This document shows positions 45,938 through 54,276 of a stretch of 57,159 nucleotides of DNA, piece after piece. How positions within the stretch are numbered: position 1 is the first letter of the stretch; every line of letters begins with the position of its first letter. This DNA is from Paracoccus aeridis (GTDB lineage Bacteria > Pseudomonadota > Alphaproteobacteria > Rhodobacterales > Rhodobacteraceae), in the NCBI RefSeq assembly GCF_004923205.2, contig NZ_SELD02000012.1:1-57159 (forward strand), given 5' to 3'. The notes under the pieces are model-generated. The model was given only the letters and a program-made list of their open reading frames with translations. It made no database searches and had not been told where the DNA came from. Position numbers and translations under genes: made by a program.

Positions 45938-46156
45938 CCTCGGCAGATAGGCACCCGCCCGGCCGGAAAAAACCCTGCATTCTCACGATCCGCGGCACGG
46001 CGATGGACAGGGATGCGCGGCCGCCGTATGTTCCGGGCCGAAGCCGGGGCGCTTCGCGGCCCAGGCGCCGCGTCCCGGCAGGATCGTCATAGCCGTTCGA
46101 CCACGGGCCAACACCCGGGGGTGCGCGGCCCCCGGGGCGCTGGTGCCGCATCTTTC

Positions 46157-46810
46157 ATGCTTGAATTCGACAACGTCTCGAAGTCCTTCTGGACCGGATC
46201 GCAACGCAAGGTGATCCTCGACCAAGCCTCGTTCCGGGTGGAACTGGGGCAGTCGATGGGCATCCTGGCGCCGAACGGAACGGGCAAGACGACGATCATC
46301 AACATGATGTGCGGGCTGGAACAGCCCGACGAAGGCACCGTCCGCCGCAGCTGCCGGGTGTCGTTCCCGCTGGGCTTCATGGGGGGCGTCGCGCCGAAGC
46401 TCTCGGCCAACGAGAACGCGCGCTACATCGCCCGGATCTACGGCCTGGACCCCGACTACATCGAGGCGTTCTGCCGCTGGATGTGCGACCTGGGCGAATA
46501 CTTCGACCAGCCGGTGGCGACCTACAGCGCCGGGATGAAGGCGCGGCTGAACTTCGCGCTGCTGCTGGCGCTGGAGTTCGACATCTACCTGATCGACGAG
46601 GGCATGCCGGCCACCACCGACGTGAACTTCAACCGCAAGGCGGGCGGCGTGCTGTTCGACCGGCTCAAGACCTCGACGGTCGTTGTCGTGTCCCACCAGC
46701 CCGCAACGCTTGAAAAATTCTGCCGGACGGCCGCGGTGCTGCGGGACGGCCGGCTCTACATGTTCGAGACGCTCGACGAGGCGAAGCAATATTATGACTA
46801 CTCCTCCTAA
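46157..46810 (+). CDS. kpsT: Capsule polysaccharide ABC exporter, ATP-binding subunit (KpsT-like)
   Basis: A 217-residue ABC ATPase. Walker A is APNGTGKTT, the signature is YSAGMKARLNFALLLALEFD and Walker B ends in LIDEG. The short length and the conserved DVNFNRKAG region are typical of KpsT/Wzt-type exporters of group 2 capsules. The membrane partner KpsM is not in this window. The last 17 bp overlap the following kpsE-like gene. Confidence 0.88.
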   Translation: MLEFDNVSKSFWTGSQRKVILDQASFRVELGQSMGILAPNGTGKTTIINMMCGLEQPDEGTVRRSCRVSFPLGFMGGVAPKLSANENARYIARIYGLDPDYIEAFCRWMCDLGEYFDQPVATYSAGMKARLNFALLLALEFDIYLIDEGMPATTDVNFNRKAGGVLFDRLKTSTVVVVSHQPATLEKFCRTAAVLRDGRLYMFETLDEAKQYYDYSS

Positions 46811-48704
46811 GGCCCGCCTCTACCGGTTGAGCCGCGACGAATCGGTCCTGGCCCGCGCGCGGGGCGACCGTCCCGCACCTCCGCCCCCCGCGCCGGAGAA
46901 CCCGGCGGCAGGCGTGCGGGTGGAGCTTCTGCGCGGCAAGACGGCGCGGGCGCAGCAGACTGGCGAACAGGCGGCGCAGCGGCAGGCCGCGCCGGCGGCG
47001 CAGACCCCGCAGGCCAGGGGTCCGCAGCCCGTCGGCCCGCAGCCCGGTGCCGCGCAGGCTGGTCCGGCGCAGGCCGGTGCCGCGCAGGCCAGTCCCGCGC
47101 AGGCCGGCCCCGCGCCCCAACCTAGCGACAGCCTTTTCGCGCCCGCGGCCGACGGGTTCGAGGGAATGGCGTTCCCCGGCTCGGCCGCCGTTCCCAAATC
47201 GCCCGCGCCGCCCGCGGGTGCGGACGCGCCGCCGGTCCACACCGTCGAGTCCGTCAGGGCCGAGAACCTGACCCAGCGGCAGCTTCGCATGGCGTCGCGG
47301 ATCGCGGCGATGAACAGGATCGAGGTCGCGTCCGACATCGACGCCGTCATCAAGCTGCGGGAACGCGGCATCGACCCGTTCCACCGCGATTCGGTGGGGA
47401 AGGTCCTGTCCCGCGAAGGCGCCCGCGCCCGCAGCGCACCCGCAGCCAACACGCCGGCCCTGGCGCCGCAGAACATGCCCGCGCGCACCGCCAGGCGCGA
47501 GATCGCGCCGCTCGCGCCGCCCGCCCTGCCCTCGCGCGAGGATCTGACCGAGGATCGCCGCGCGGCCGAGATCATGCGGATCCAGCGCGATCTGGCCCGC
47601 CGCCGCCGCTGGCGGCTGACGATGCTGACCCTGCGGCTCGCCGCGCTCGTGCTGCTGCCGACGATCATCGCGGGCTGGTACTATTTCGCCGTGGCGACCC
47701 CGCTCTACGCGACCAAGTCGCAGTTCCTGATCCAGCAGGCCGATACCGGCGGCGCGCTGGGAGGCGGCGGGCTTCTTGGCGGCAGTCAGCTTGCCACCAA
47801 CCCCGACAGCGTATCGGTGCAGAGCTATCTCAGCTCGCGCGCCGCGATGCTGCGACTGGACGAGGACAAGGGCTTCAAGCGCGCGTTCCAGGACCCTTCG
47901 ATCGACCCGATCCTGCGCCTGCCGCCCGACGCGTCGAACGAGGCTGCCTACAAGGTCTACCAGAACATGGTGAAGATCGGCTACGATCCGACCGAGGGCG
48001 TCATCAACCTCGAAGTGATCTCTCCCGATCCGGGGCTGAGCCAGGAATTCACGCTCGCGCTGATCAGCTATGCCGAGGGGCAGGTCGACCAGATGTCGGC
48101 GCGGCTGCGTTCCGACCAGATGGAGGGAGCGAGCGCCAGCTATGCCGACGCCGAGGCCAAGGTGCTCGAGGCGCAGAACCGCGTCCAGGCGCTGCAGGAA
48201 AGGATGGGCGTCCTCGACCCTGTTGCAGAAGGCTCGGCGGTCATGTCGCAGGTCACCCGGCTGGAAGGCGAGCTGACCGAGAAGCGGCTGGAACTGGGCC
48301 AGCTCCAGGCCAACGCGCGCCCGAACCAGAGCCGGGTCGCCGGCGTGCAGGGCGACATCCAGCGGCTGGAGCAGATGATCGAAGAGACTCGGAGCCAGCT
48401 GACCGAGGACACCACGATCCGCGCCTCGCTCGCCTCGATCTCGGGCGAGATCCGGATTGCGGAAAGCGACCTTCAAACGCGGCAGGCGCTGCTGTCCAGC
48501 GCGGCCGAGCAGATGGAGACGGCGCGGATCGAGGCCAACAAGCAGGTCCGCTACCTGTCGCTGTCGCTGCCGCCGGTGGCGCCCGACAGCCCCACCTATC
48601 CGAAGGCGTTCCAGAACACGTTCGTGGCGTTCCTCATCTTTTCGGCCATCTATCTGATGCTGTCGCTGACCGCGTCGATCCTGCGCGAACAGGTATCCTC
48701 ATGA
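46794..48704 (+). CDS. kpsE: Capsule polysaccharide export inner-membrane protein (KpsE-like)
   Basis: A 636-residue protein. The first about 280 residues are Ala/Pro/Gln-rich and probably disordered, with a tandem repeat. A membrane helix follows (LAALVLLPTIIAGWYYF), then a periplasmic domain (LYATKSQFLIQQADTG), a long coiled coil (residues about 440-600) and a second membrane helix at the C-terminus (FVAFLIFSAIYLMLSL). This is the polysaccharide co-polymerase topology of KpsE/Wzc-like chain transport proteins. The N-terminal extension is much longer than in E. coli KpsE. Confidence 0.85.
   Translation: MTTPPKARLYRLSRDESVLARARGDRPAPPPPAPENPAAGVRVELLRGKTARAQQTGEQAAQRQAAPAAQTPQARGPQPVGPQPGAAQAGPAQAGAAQASPAQAGPAPQPSDSLFAPAADGFEGMAFPGSAAVPKSPAPPAGADAPPVHTVESVRAENLTQRQLRMASRIAAMNRIEVASDIDAVIKLRERGIDPFHRDSVGKVLSREGARARSAPAANTPALAPQNMPARTARREIAPLAPPALPSREDLTEDRRAAEIMRIQRDLARRRRWRLTMLTLRLAALVLLPTIIAGWYYFAVATPLYATKSQFLIQQADTGGALGGGGLLGGSQLATNPDSVSVQSYLSSRAAMLRLDEDKGFKRAFQDPSIDPILRLPPDASNEAAYKVYQNMVKIGYDPTEGVINLEVISPDPGLSQEFTLALISYAEGQVDQMSARLRSDQMEGASASYADAEAKVLEAQNRVQALQERMGVLDPVAEGSAVMSQVTRLEGELTEKRLELGQLQANARPNQSRVAGVQGDIQRLEQMIEETRSQLTEDTTIRASLASISGEIRIAESDLQTRQALLSSAAEQMETARIEANKQVRYLSLSLPPVAPDSPTYPKAFQNTFVAFLIFSAIYLMLSLTASILREQVSS
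47049..47108 (+). repeat. Four tandem 15-bp coding repeats in the kpsE-like gene
   Basis: Four consecutive 15-nt units encode (A/P)AQA(G/S) at residues about 86-105. The units differ mainly at wobble positions and the first codon. They lie in the disordered cytoplasmic N-terminus, directly after GPQPVGPQPG. Confidence 0.85.
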
Positions 48705-49561
48705 CCTCCACCCCTGCAAACCCGCCCCCACGGCACGTCGCCGCGCGCGGCGCGACCTTCGGAAATGACCTGCCGCTGGTGCTGATCGCAGGCCCGTGCC
48801 AGCTGGAAACGCTGGACCACGCGCTGTCGATCGCCGAGCCGCTGGCGGCAGCCTGCGACCGCAGCGGCGCCGGGTTCGTGTTCAAGGCCAGCTATGACAA
48901 GGCCAACCGCACCTCGCTGTCGGGCAGGCGCGGCGTCGGCATGGACGAGGGGCTGGCCATGCTGGAAGCCGTGCGCGACCGCATCGGCTGCCCGGTCCTG
49001 ACCGACGTTCACGACGTGGCCCAGGCGACCGCTGCCGCCGCCGTGATCGACATCATCCAGATCCCCGCGTTCCTCAGCCGCCAGACCGACCTGCTGCTGG
49101 CCGCGGGCCGGTCGGGCGCGGTGGTCAACATCAAGAAGGGCCAGTTCCTCGCGCCCTGGGACATGCCCAACGTGGCCGACAAGGTCGCGTCCACCGGCAA
49201 CCGGAACATCCTGCTGACCGAGCGCGGCGCGAGCTTCGGCTACAACACGCTGGTCGCCGACATGCGGTCGCTGCCGATCATGGCGGCGACCGGCTACCCC
49301 GTCATCATGGACGCGACCCATTCGGTCCAGCAGCCGGGCGGGATGGGCGGGTCATCGGGCGGACAGCGCGAGTTCGCGCCGGTCATGGCGCGGGCGGCGG
49401 TGGCGCTGGGCGTTGCCGGCGTCTTCATCGAGACGCACGAGGATCCGGACCGGGCGCCGTCGGACGGCCCGAACATGATCCACCTGGACCGGATGCCCGC
49501 GCTGATCGACAGCCTGATGGCTTTTGATAGGCTGGCCAAATCCGACCCGGTGATGGGCTGA
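48701..49561 (+). CDS. kdsA: 3-deoxy-8-phosphooctulonate (Kdo-8-P) synthase
   Basis: A 286-residue protein whose ATG overlaps the kpsE-like stop by 4 bp. Motifs: IAGPCQLETLDHALSIAE, FKASYDKANRTSLSGRRG, VLTDVHDVAQA, VNIKKGQFLAPWDM and MDATHSVQQPGG. It makes Kdo-8-P from PEP and arabinose-5-P. Coupling to kpsTE-like genes suggests it feeds the Kdo linker of a group 2 type capsule, besides or instead of LPS. Confidence 0.96.
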   Translation: MTSTPANPPPRHVAARGATFGNDLPLVLIAGPCQLETLDHALSIAEPLAAACDRSGAGFVFKASYDKANRTSLSGRRGVGMDEGLAMLEAVRDRIGCPVLTDVHDVAQATAAAAVIDIIQIPAFLSRQTDLLLAAGRSGAVVNIKKGQFLAPWDMPNVADKVASTGNRNILLTERGASFGYNTLVADMRSLPIMAATGYPVIMDATHSVQQPGGMGGSSGGQREFAPVMARAAVALGVAGVFIETHEDPDRAPSDGPNMIHLDRMPALIDSLMAFDRLAKSDPVMG

Positions 49562-49986
49562 CGCCGGGCGGCACGTTGCTGGCACCGGCGCGCCCAGCGC
49601 GTCGTGGAGGTCGTCAGCCCCTTCCGGACGGTCCGGAACACTGCCGGCTCGCCGGCGTTGCCAATGGTCGGCCAGATTCATGCCGCGCGCTGCGCCGGAC
49701 AGGGCGCTCGCGTTCCTGCACTCAACTCAAAGGCGTCGCAGTCCGCATCTGGAATCGGCTCGGCACCGGCGCGTTCCGCCTGTGGCAACCTCACCAGACG
49801 CATCGCTGCCTGGGCACATGCAGTTGTCGCTCTCATGTCCGACGCACTTCGCAGGCTGTTGCCGCTTGATCCTCGCGTGGCTCCGCGGTCGCCCGCGGGC
49901 TTCTCGGTTCAGCTATCCGCCTAAGCACCGCGACGGATCATCATGCGCGGAACCCGGCAACCCGCCAGCGTTCCCCGGGTCCCGCC
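49562..49986. other. Intergenic region after kdsA
   Basis: About 425 bp with overlapping open frames on the plus strand whose translations are compositionally odd and unlike any family I know. No RNA gene, terminator or inverted repeat was recognised. GC is slightly below the flanking genes. Confidence 0.45.
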
Positions 49987-51171
49987 TTACGCCGCCAGAA
50001 GCGCCCGCGCCGCGGCGAAGGCCGACGCCCAGGCCCACTGGAAGTTGTAGCCGCCGAGCCAGCCGGTCACGTCCACCACCTCGCCCACGAAGTACAGCCC
50101 CGCCATCGACCGCGCCTGCATCGTGCGGCCGTCGAGATCGCGGCAATCGACGCCGCCGACCGTGACCTCCGCCGTGCGCCACCCCTCGGACCCCACCGGG
50201 CGGACCGTCCAGCCGTTCACCCGCGCGCCCAGCCTGTCCAGCACCGCGTTGGGCTGGTCGGCAAGGCGCTGGCTGGCCAGCCCCTCGTCCGCAATGACAG
50301 CATCGGCCAGCCGCTCGGGCAGGATCCGCGACAGCGCGGTCGCCACCTGGACCCGGCCGCCCTGCCCCTTCTGCCCGCGCAGCAGCGCCGCCACGTCGCG
50401 TCCCGGCGCAAGGTCCGCCACGATCGCGCCGCCCGGACGCCAGAAGCTCGACACCTGCAGCACCGCCGGGCCGGACAGTCCGCGATGGGTGAACAGCAGG
50501 CCGTCGTCGAAGCTGGTCCTGCCCGCGGCAAGGCGCGCCTCCACCGACACGCCGGAAAGCGGCGCGGTGCGGCGCAGGTCCTGCTCGGCGAAGGTCAGCG
50601 GAACCAGCCCCGGCCGCGGTTCGACGAGCCGCAGCCCGAACTGGCGCGCAATGTCGTAGCCCACGCCGGTCGCGCCCATCTTGGGGATGGAGCGCCCGCC
50701 CGTCGCCACCACCACCTGCCGCGCCGTTTCCACCCCGCCCGGTGTCGCGACCTCGAACCCCTCGCCCTTGCGCACCACGCCCGTGACCGCCTCTCCCAGC
50801 CGCAGGTCGACCCCCTGCATCCGGCCCAGCAGCATGGAGACGATCTGCCCGGACTTCCCGTCGCAAAAAAGCTGCCCCAGCGTCTTCTCGTGCCAGGCGA
50901 TCCCCGCCCGGTCGACCAGCGCCACGAAGTCGCCGGGCGTGTAGCCCGCTAGCGCCGAGGCGCAGAAGCGCGGCGTCTCCGACAGGAACCGCTCGCGCGA
51001 GGTGGCGAGATTGGTGAAGTTGCACCGCCCCCCGCCCGAGATCCGGATCTTCTCGCCCGCCCGCCGCGCATGGTCGAGCACCAGCACCCGCCGCCCCGAG
51101 CCGGCCATCTCGCCCGCGCAGAACAGCCCCGCCGCACCCGCCCCGAGGATGATCACGTCCCAGCTTTCCAT
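49987..51171 (-). CDS. NAD(P)/FAD-dependent oxidoreductase, HI0933/BaiN family
   Basis: A 394-residue flavoprotein from the ATG at 51171. The dinucleotide-binding motif is DVIILGAGAAGLFCAGEMAG, followed by the family signature KIRISGGGRCNFTN and GGRSIPKMGATGVGYDIARQ. The C-terminal FAD motif includes GLYFVGEVVDVTGWLGGYNF. Longer in-frame starts exist upstream but add residues with no family character. The substrate is unknown. Confidence 0.9.
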   Translation of the reverse strand: MESWDVIILGAGAAGLFCAGEMAGSGRRVLVLDHARRAGEKIRISGGGRCNFTNLATSRERFLSETPRFCASALAGYTPGDFVALVDRAGIAWHEKTLGQLFCDGKSGQIVSMLLGRMQGVDLRLGEAVTGVVRKGEGFEVATPGGVETARQVVVATGGRSIPKMGATGVGYDIARQFGLRLVEPRPGLVPLTFAEQDLRRTAPLSGVSVEARLAAGRTSFDDGLLFTHRGLSGPAVLQVSSFWRPGGAIVADLAPGRDVAALLRGQKGQGGRVQVATALSRILPERLADAVIADEGLASQRLADQPNAVLDRLGARVNGWTVRPVGSEGWRTAEVTVGGVDCRDLDGRTMQARSMAGLYFVGEVVDVTGWLGGYNFQWAWASAFAAARALLAA

Positions 51172-51272
51172 GCCGCCACCTACCCGACGGCGACCCCGCC
51201 CGCCAGCCATGAGGATTTCCGCAAATCCCCCTTGCACCCCCTGAACGGCTTGGCTAAACACCCCCCCACTGT

Positions 51273-51347
51273 TGGGGCGTGGCCAAGTGGTAAGGCATCG
51301 GTTTTTGGTACCGTGTACCGTAGGTTCGAATCCTACCGCCCCAGCCA
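51273..51347 (+). tRNA. tRNA-Gln (anticodon TTG)
   Basis: Acceptor TGGGGCG (51273-51279) pairs with CGCCCCA (51337-51343), followed by G and an encoded CCA. The anticodon arm contains TTTTTGG with anticodon TTG. The T-arm GTAGGTTCGAATCCTAC is complete. Length 75 nt. Confidence 0.95.
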
Positions 51348-51379
51348 GTCATCCTTACCTGAGTTCATATCACGCCTGA

Positions 51380-51399
51380 GGCGCAGGAAGACCTGCGCC
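51380..51399. terminator. Hairpin downstream of tRNA-Gln
   Basis: GGCGCAGG (51380-51387) pairs perfectly with CCTGCGCC (51392-51399) around AAGA. It begins 33 bp after the tRNA. There is no T-tract, so it may be a processing or weak termination structure. Confidence 0.4.
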
Positions 51400-51512
51400 A
51401 TGCCCGTGGCTTGCGCGGACCCGCCGCGCACTGCGGGGGTGACGTGTCTAGAGGATGGCTGGGCCGAGAATACCCATTCACAAGCCGATGTGCCTCTGCG
51501 CTTGGACCCTGA

Positions 51513-51533
51513 TTTCAGGCAAGTCGCCTGAAA
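51513..51533. promoter_or_regulatory. 8-bp palindrome upstream of the amide-uptake cluster
   Basis: TTTCAGGC (51513-51520) and GCCTGAAA (51526-51533) are perfect inverted repeats with a 5-bp spacer. The site lies about 160 bp upstream of the AmiC-like start and 50 bp upstream of the leader hairpins. It could be an operator or the terminator of the tRNA transcript. Confidence 0.35.
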
Positions 51534-51581
51534 AGCTGCTGATGCTGTTCACGACGGCACAAGGCTCACGTAATTGTTGCC

Positions 51582-51643
51582 AGAGCATCTCGGCTCTCGT
51601 ATCGTCGGGGAGATAGCGGACAACGCACGGCATTCATGCCCGT
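51582..51643 (+). promoter_or_regulatory. Two hexaloop hairpins, candidate ANTAR-target leader RNA
   Basis: First hairpin: AGAGC (51582-51586), loop ATCTCG, GCTCT (51593-51597). Second: ACGGC (51627-51631), loop ATTCAT, GCCCGT (51638-51643, one bulge). Both loops are six bases and begin with A. The canonical ANTAR loop also has G at position 4, which neither has. The second hairpin uses the same bases as the 5' arm of the following terminator, so the two exclude each other. Confidence 0.45.
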
Positions 51644-51677
51644 CACAACCAATCTGGTTGGACGGGCTTTCTGTTGT
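51638..51677 (+). terminator. Leader terminator before the AmiC-like gene
   Basis: GCCCGTC (51638-51644) pairs with GACGGGC (51661-51667), with an inner AACCA/TGGTT extension (51647-51651, 51655-51659), followed by the T-rich TTTCTGTTGTT. It ends about 19 bp before the GTG start at 51696, in the position of a regulated leader terminator. Confidence 0.75.
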
Positions 51678-51695
51678 TGCCTTGGGGCAAGACGA

Positions 51696-52742
51696 GTGAA
51701 GCAGACACTGGACATCGGCCTGGTCTATTCGCGCACAGGGAGCTACCTGCGCCTGTCGGATGGCGCCAGGGCCGGGGTTCTGCAGGCAGTGGCCGAAGTC
51801 AACGCGGATCCGGCCGGGGACTGGTTGATCCGCGTCCACGAGGCCGATCCGGCAGGACAGCAGGACCATTACGCGCCCGCAATGCTGGCTGTGCACCGCG
51901 AAACGGGCTGCCGGCATTTCTTCGGGGCCATGACGTCTTCCAGCCGCAAGGAGATGATCCCGGCGCTTGAGCGTTGCGGCGCCAGCCTGTGGTATGGTGC
52001 GCCCTACGAAGGATTCGAGGCCGCCGACTGCGTCGCCTACATGCACACCACCGTAAACCAGAACGTGATCCCCCTGCTTGACTGGACGCTGCCCCGACTG
52101 GGCCGCAGGGTGTTCCTGGTCGGCTCGAACTACATCTGGGGATGGGAGATCAACCGCATCGCCCGCGACCTGATCGCGGCGGCAGGCTGCGAGGTCGTGG
52201 CCGAGCGTCACATTCCCCTGGGCGACACCGACATCGCCGCGCTGCTGGACGAAATCGCGCGAACCCGGCCCGACATCGTGCTGAACTCGCTCGTGGGCGA
52301 GACACAGTACTGCGTTCTCAGGGCGCTGCGAGCGGCGGGCATAGCCTGCCGGGTCCTCTCCTGCAACTTCACCGAGGCCGAGCTGCCCGAGGTCGGAGAG
52401 GCGGCCGAGGGCCTGATCTCAATCGGGCCCTATTTCGCACAGCCGGGGGATGTCTTCGACAACTCGCTGGCACGCGCAGGCTACCTGTCGGTTATGAACC
52501 TCGTGCGGCTCCTGTCGCTGCCGGGGGCCAACGCGGCAATGACGCTGCCCGAGCTTCTGGCGCTGGGCCCTGGCGACATCGATCCAGTCAGCCACCACGT
52601 CGCGCAGCCCATCGTCATCGCAGAGGTCCGGGGGGGCGCCTTCGCCCCGCTGCTGTCGCTGCCCGTCACGGCGGGCGACCCCTACCTGGCCCGCACGCCG
52701 CGGATCAAGGCCGAGCGTCCGAGATTGAGGATCGTCAAGTGA
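51696..52742 (+). CDS. AmiC/UrtA-type periplasmic-binding-fold amide sensor
   Basis: A 348-residue protein from the GTG at 51696 with GGGG upstream. An ATG at 51636 is rejected because it lies within the leader terminator. There is no signal peptide, so the protein is cytoplasmic like AmiC. The fold shows in IGLVYSRTGSYLRLSDGARA, FGAMTSSSRKEMIPALERC, VFLVGSNYIWGWEINRIARD and RPDIVLNSLVGETQYCVLRA. In Pseudomonas, AmiC binds amides and releases the antiterminator AmiR. The next gene encodes just such a protein, overlapping by 4 bp, so the same switch is inferred. Confidence 0.85.
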   Translation: MKQTLDIGLVYSRTGSYLRLSDGARAGVLQAVAEVNADPAGDWLIRVHEADPAGQQDHYAPAMLAVHRETGCRHFFGAMTSSSRKEMIPALERCGASLWYGAPYEGFEAADCVAYMHTTVNQNVIPLLDWTLPRLGRRVFLVGSNYIWGWEINRIARDLIAAAGCEVVAERHIPLGDTDIAALLDEIARTRPDIVLNSLVGETQYCVLRALRAAGIACRVLSCNFTEAELPEVGEAAEGLISIGPYFAQPGDVFDNSLARAGYLSVMNLVRLLSLPGANAAMTLPELLALGPGDIDPVSHHVAQPIVIAEVRGGAFAPLLSLPVTAGDPYLARTPRIKAERPRLRIVK

Positions 52743-53347
52743 GTGCCGCGCGTTCCCCCCGTCGGATGGACAGCGACCTTCGCGGTGCCCGCCTCCTGGT
52801 GCTGAACCGCCCCCATGACTCGCTGCGCGTCCTGCGGCGGCAGGCCGAGATCATCGGGCTTCAGGTGACGGAATGCTGGCCCTCCCTGCCCGAGGACGCG
52901 ACGGGCTACGACTTCCTCGTCCTCGACGCCGACGCGGGACATGATGAGCAGCTGCCCTGGGGCGCCGCGCCGATGCCGCTGCCCACCGTGGCGCTGATCG
53001 GGTCCGAGGCGCCGGGTCGGATCGACTGGCTCATGTCGCGCGGCGTCCATGCCACGCTGATGCAACCCATCGGAGACCGGGGGCTTTACGCCGCGCTGCT
53101 GATGGCCCGCTACCGCTTTGCCACGGAGACCGAACTTGCCGCGCGCCTGCAGAAGCAGGCCTGGCAGCTGTCCCAGCGCGAAAACGTCCTGCGCGCGGCC
53201 CTGCTGCTGGGCGAGGCCGAGGGGTCGCCCGACGGCTATGCGCAACTGCGCCGCGCGGCGACCGCCGGCCGGATCACCGTCGAAGAGGCAGCCCTTGCGG
53301 TGATCTCGCAGGCCCAGGCGCCCCGAACCGCGCGAGGCCGCCGGTGA
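52739..53347 (+). CDS. AmiR-like ANTAR antitermination regulator
   Basis: A 202-residue protein from the GTG overlapping the sensor stop. An N-terminal pseudo-receiver domain (ARLLVLNRPHDSLRVLRRQA, YDFLVLDADAG) lacks an obvious phosphorylation site. A coiled coil (TETELAARLQKQAWQLSQRE) follows, then a C-terminal ANTAR-like three-helix domain (AQLRRAATAGRITVEEAALA). ANTAR proteins bind paired hexaloop hairpins and prevent terminator formation. The leader upstream of the sensor gene is the likely target. Confidence 0.82.
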   Translation: MSAARSPRRMDSDLRGARLLVLNRPHDSLRVLRRQAEIIGLQVTECWPSLPEDATGYDFLVLDADAGHDEQLPWGAAPMPLPTVALIGSEAPGRIDWLMSRGVHATLMQPIGDRGLYAALLMARYRFATETELAARLQKQAWQLSQRENVLRAALLLGEAEGSPDGYAQLRRAATAGRITVEEAALAVISQAQAPRTARGRR

Positions 53348-53375
53348 GCCGCGCCCTGATCGTGACGAGGAAGAC

Positions 53376-54275
53376 GTGACCGAGACCACTGACGCTGTCG
53401 CAGCCGCCATCCCCACGGACATCCGGCCCCGGCTGTTCCGCCGCCTGATGCGCCGCAAGACGGCGGTCTTCGGCGCGGCCGTGATCGCGCTGGTCGTGCT
53501 GGGCGCCGTCTTTGCGCCGCAACTCGCGCAGTTCCCGCCCGACCAGCAGAATTTCGACGGGTTGACGCTGGAAGGCGCGCCCATGCAACCGAACGCGACC
53601 TACTGGTTCGGGACGGACTTGCTGGGCCGCGACCTGCTCTCGCGCCTGCTTTACGGCGCGCGGACCTCGCTGATAATCGGAGTGGTGGCGAACGGGCTTT
53701 CGATCCTGATCGGGACGGCCGTGGGCGTGACCGGGGGCTGGCAGAGGGGCTGGGTCGGCGCCGTCCTGATGCGCTTCACCGACCTCATGATGGCCTTCCC
53801 GGCGTTGCTGCTGGCGATCTGCCTGGCCGCGATCTTCCAGCCGTCGTTGTGGATCGTGGCCCTGGTGATCGCGCTGGTGAACTGGGTGCAGACGGCACGG
53901 ATCATCTACACCCAGACGATCTCGCTGGCCGAGCGGGACTTCATCGCGGCCGAGCGCACGCTGGGTGCGAGTGACTGGCGCATCCTGCGTCACCACATCC
54001 TGCCGCACCTTCTGCCGACGCTGCTGGTCTGGGGAACGCTGGGCATTTCCATCACCGTCCTGCTGGAAGCCACCCTGTCCTTCCTGGGCGTCGGCGTGCA
54101 GCCTCCCACGCCAAGCTGGGGCAACATCATCTTCGAAAACCAGACCTACTTCCAGTCGGCGCCCTGGCTGGTCTTCATCCCCGGCGCCGCGATCCTGCTG
54201 CTGGCGCTGGCCTTCAACCTGGTGGGCGACGCGCTGCGCGAGGAAATGGACCCGACGCAGAAAGGACGTGGCTGA
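53376..54275 (+). CDS. Peptide/nickel-type ABC transporter permease (DppC/OppC family)
   Basis: A 299-residue inner-membrane protein from a GTG with GAGGAAG upstream. It has the OppC N-terminal segment (LMRRKTAVFGAAVIALVVLG), the FGTDLLGRDLLSRLLYGART signature and the permease EAA loop (AERTLGASDWRILRHHILPH). About six membrane helices are visible. It pairs with the OppB-like gene that follows. No ATP-binding subunit is in the window. Confidence 0.93.
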   Translation: MTETTDAVAAAIPTDIRPRLFRRLMRRKTAVFGAAVIALVVLGAVFAPQLAQFPPDQQNFDGLTLEGAPMQPNATYWFGTDLLGRDLLSRLLYGARTSLIIGVVANGLSILIGTAVGVTGGWQRGWVGAVLMRFTDLMMAFPALLLAICLAAIFQPSLWIVALVIALVNWVQTARIIYTQTISLAERDFIAAERTLGASDWRILRHHILPHLLPTLLVWGTLGISITVLLEATLSFLGVGVQPPTPSWGNIIFENQTYFQSAPWLVFIPGAAILLLALAFNLVGDALREEMDPTQKGRG

Positions 54276-54276
54276 G

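Noticed and set aside
49576..49924. Two overlapping plus-strand ORFs after kdsA
   Set aside because: They lack ribosome sites and protein-like composition, and match no family I recognise.
51636..51695. N-terminal extension of the AmiC-like protein from an ATG at 51636
   Set aside because: The ATG lies inside the leader terminator hairpin and the added residues lack family similarity. The GTG at 51696 has a ribosome site.
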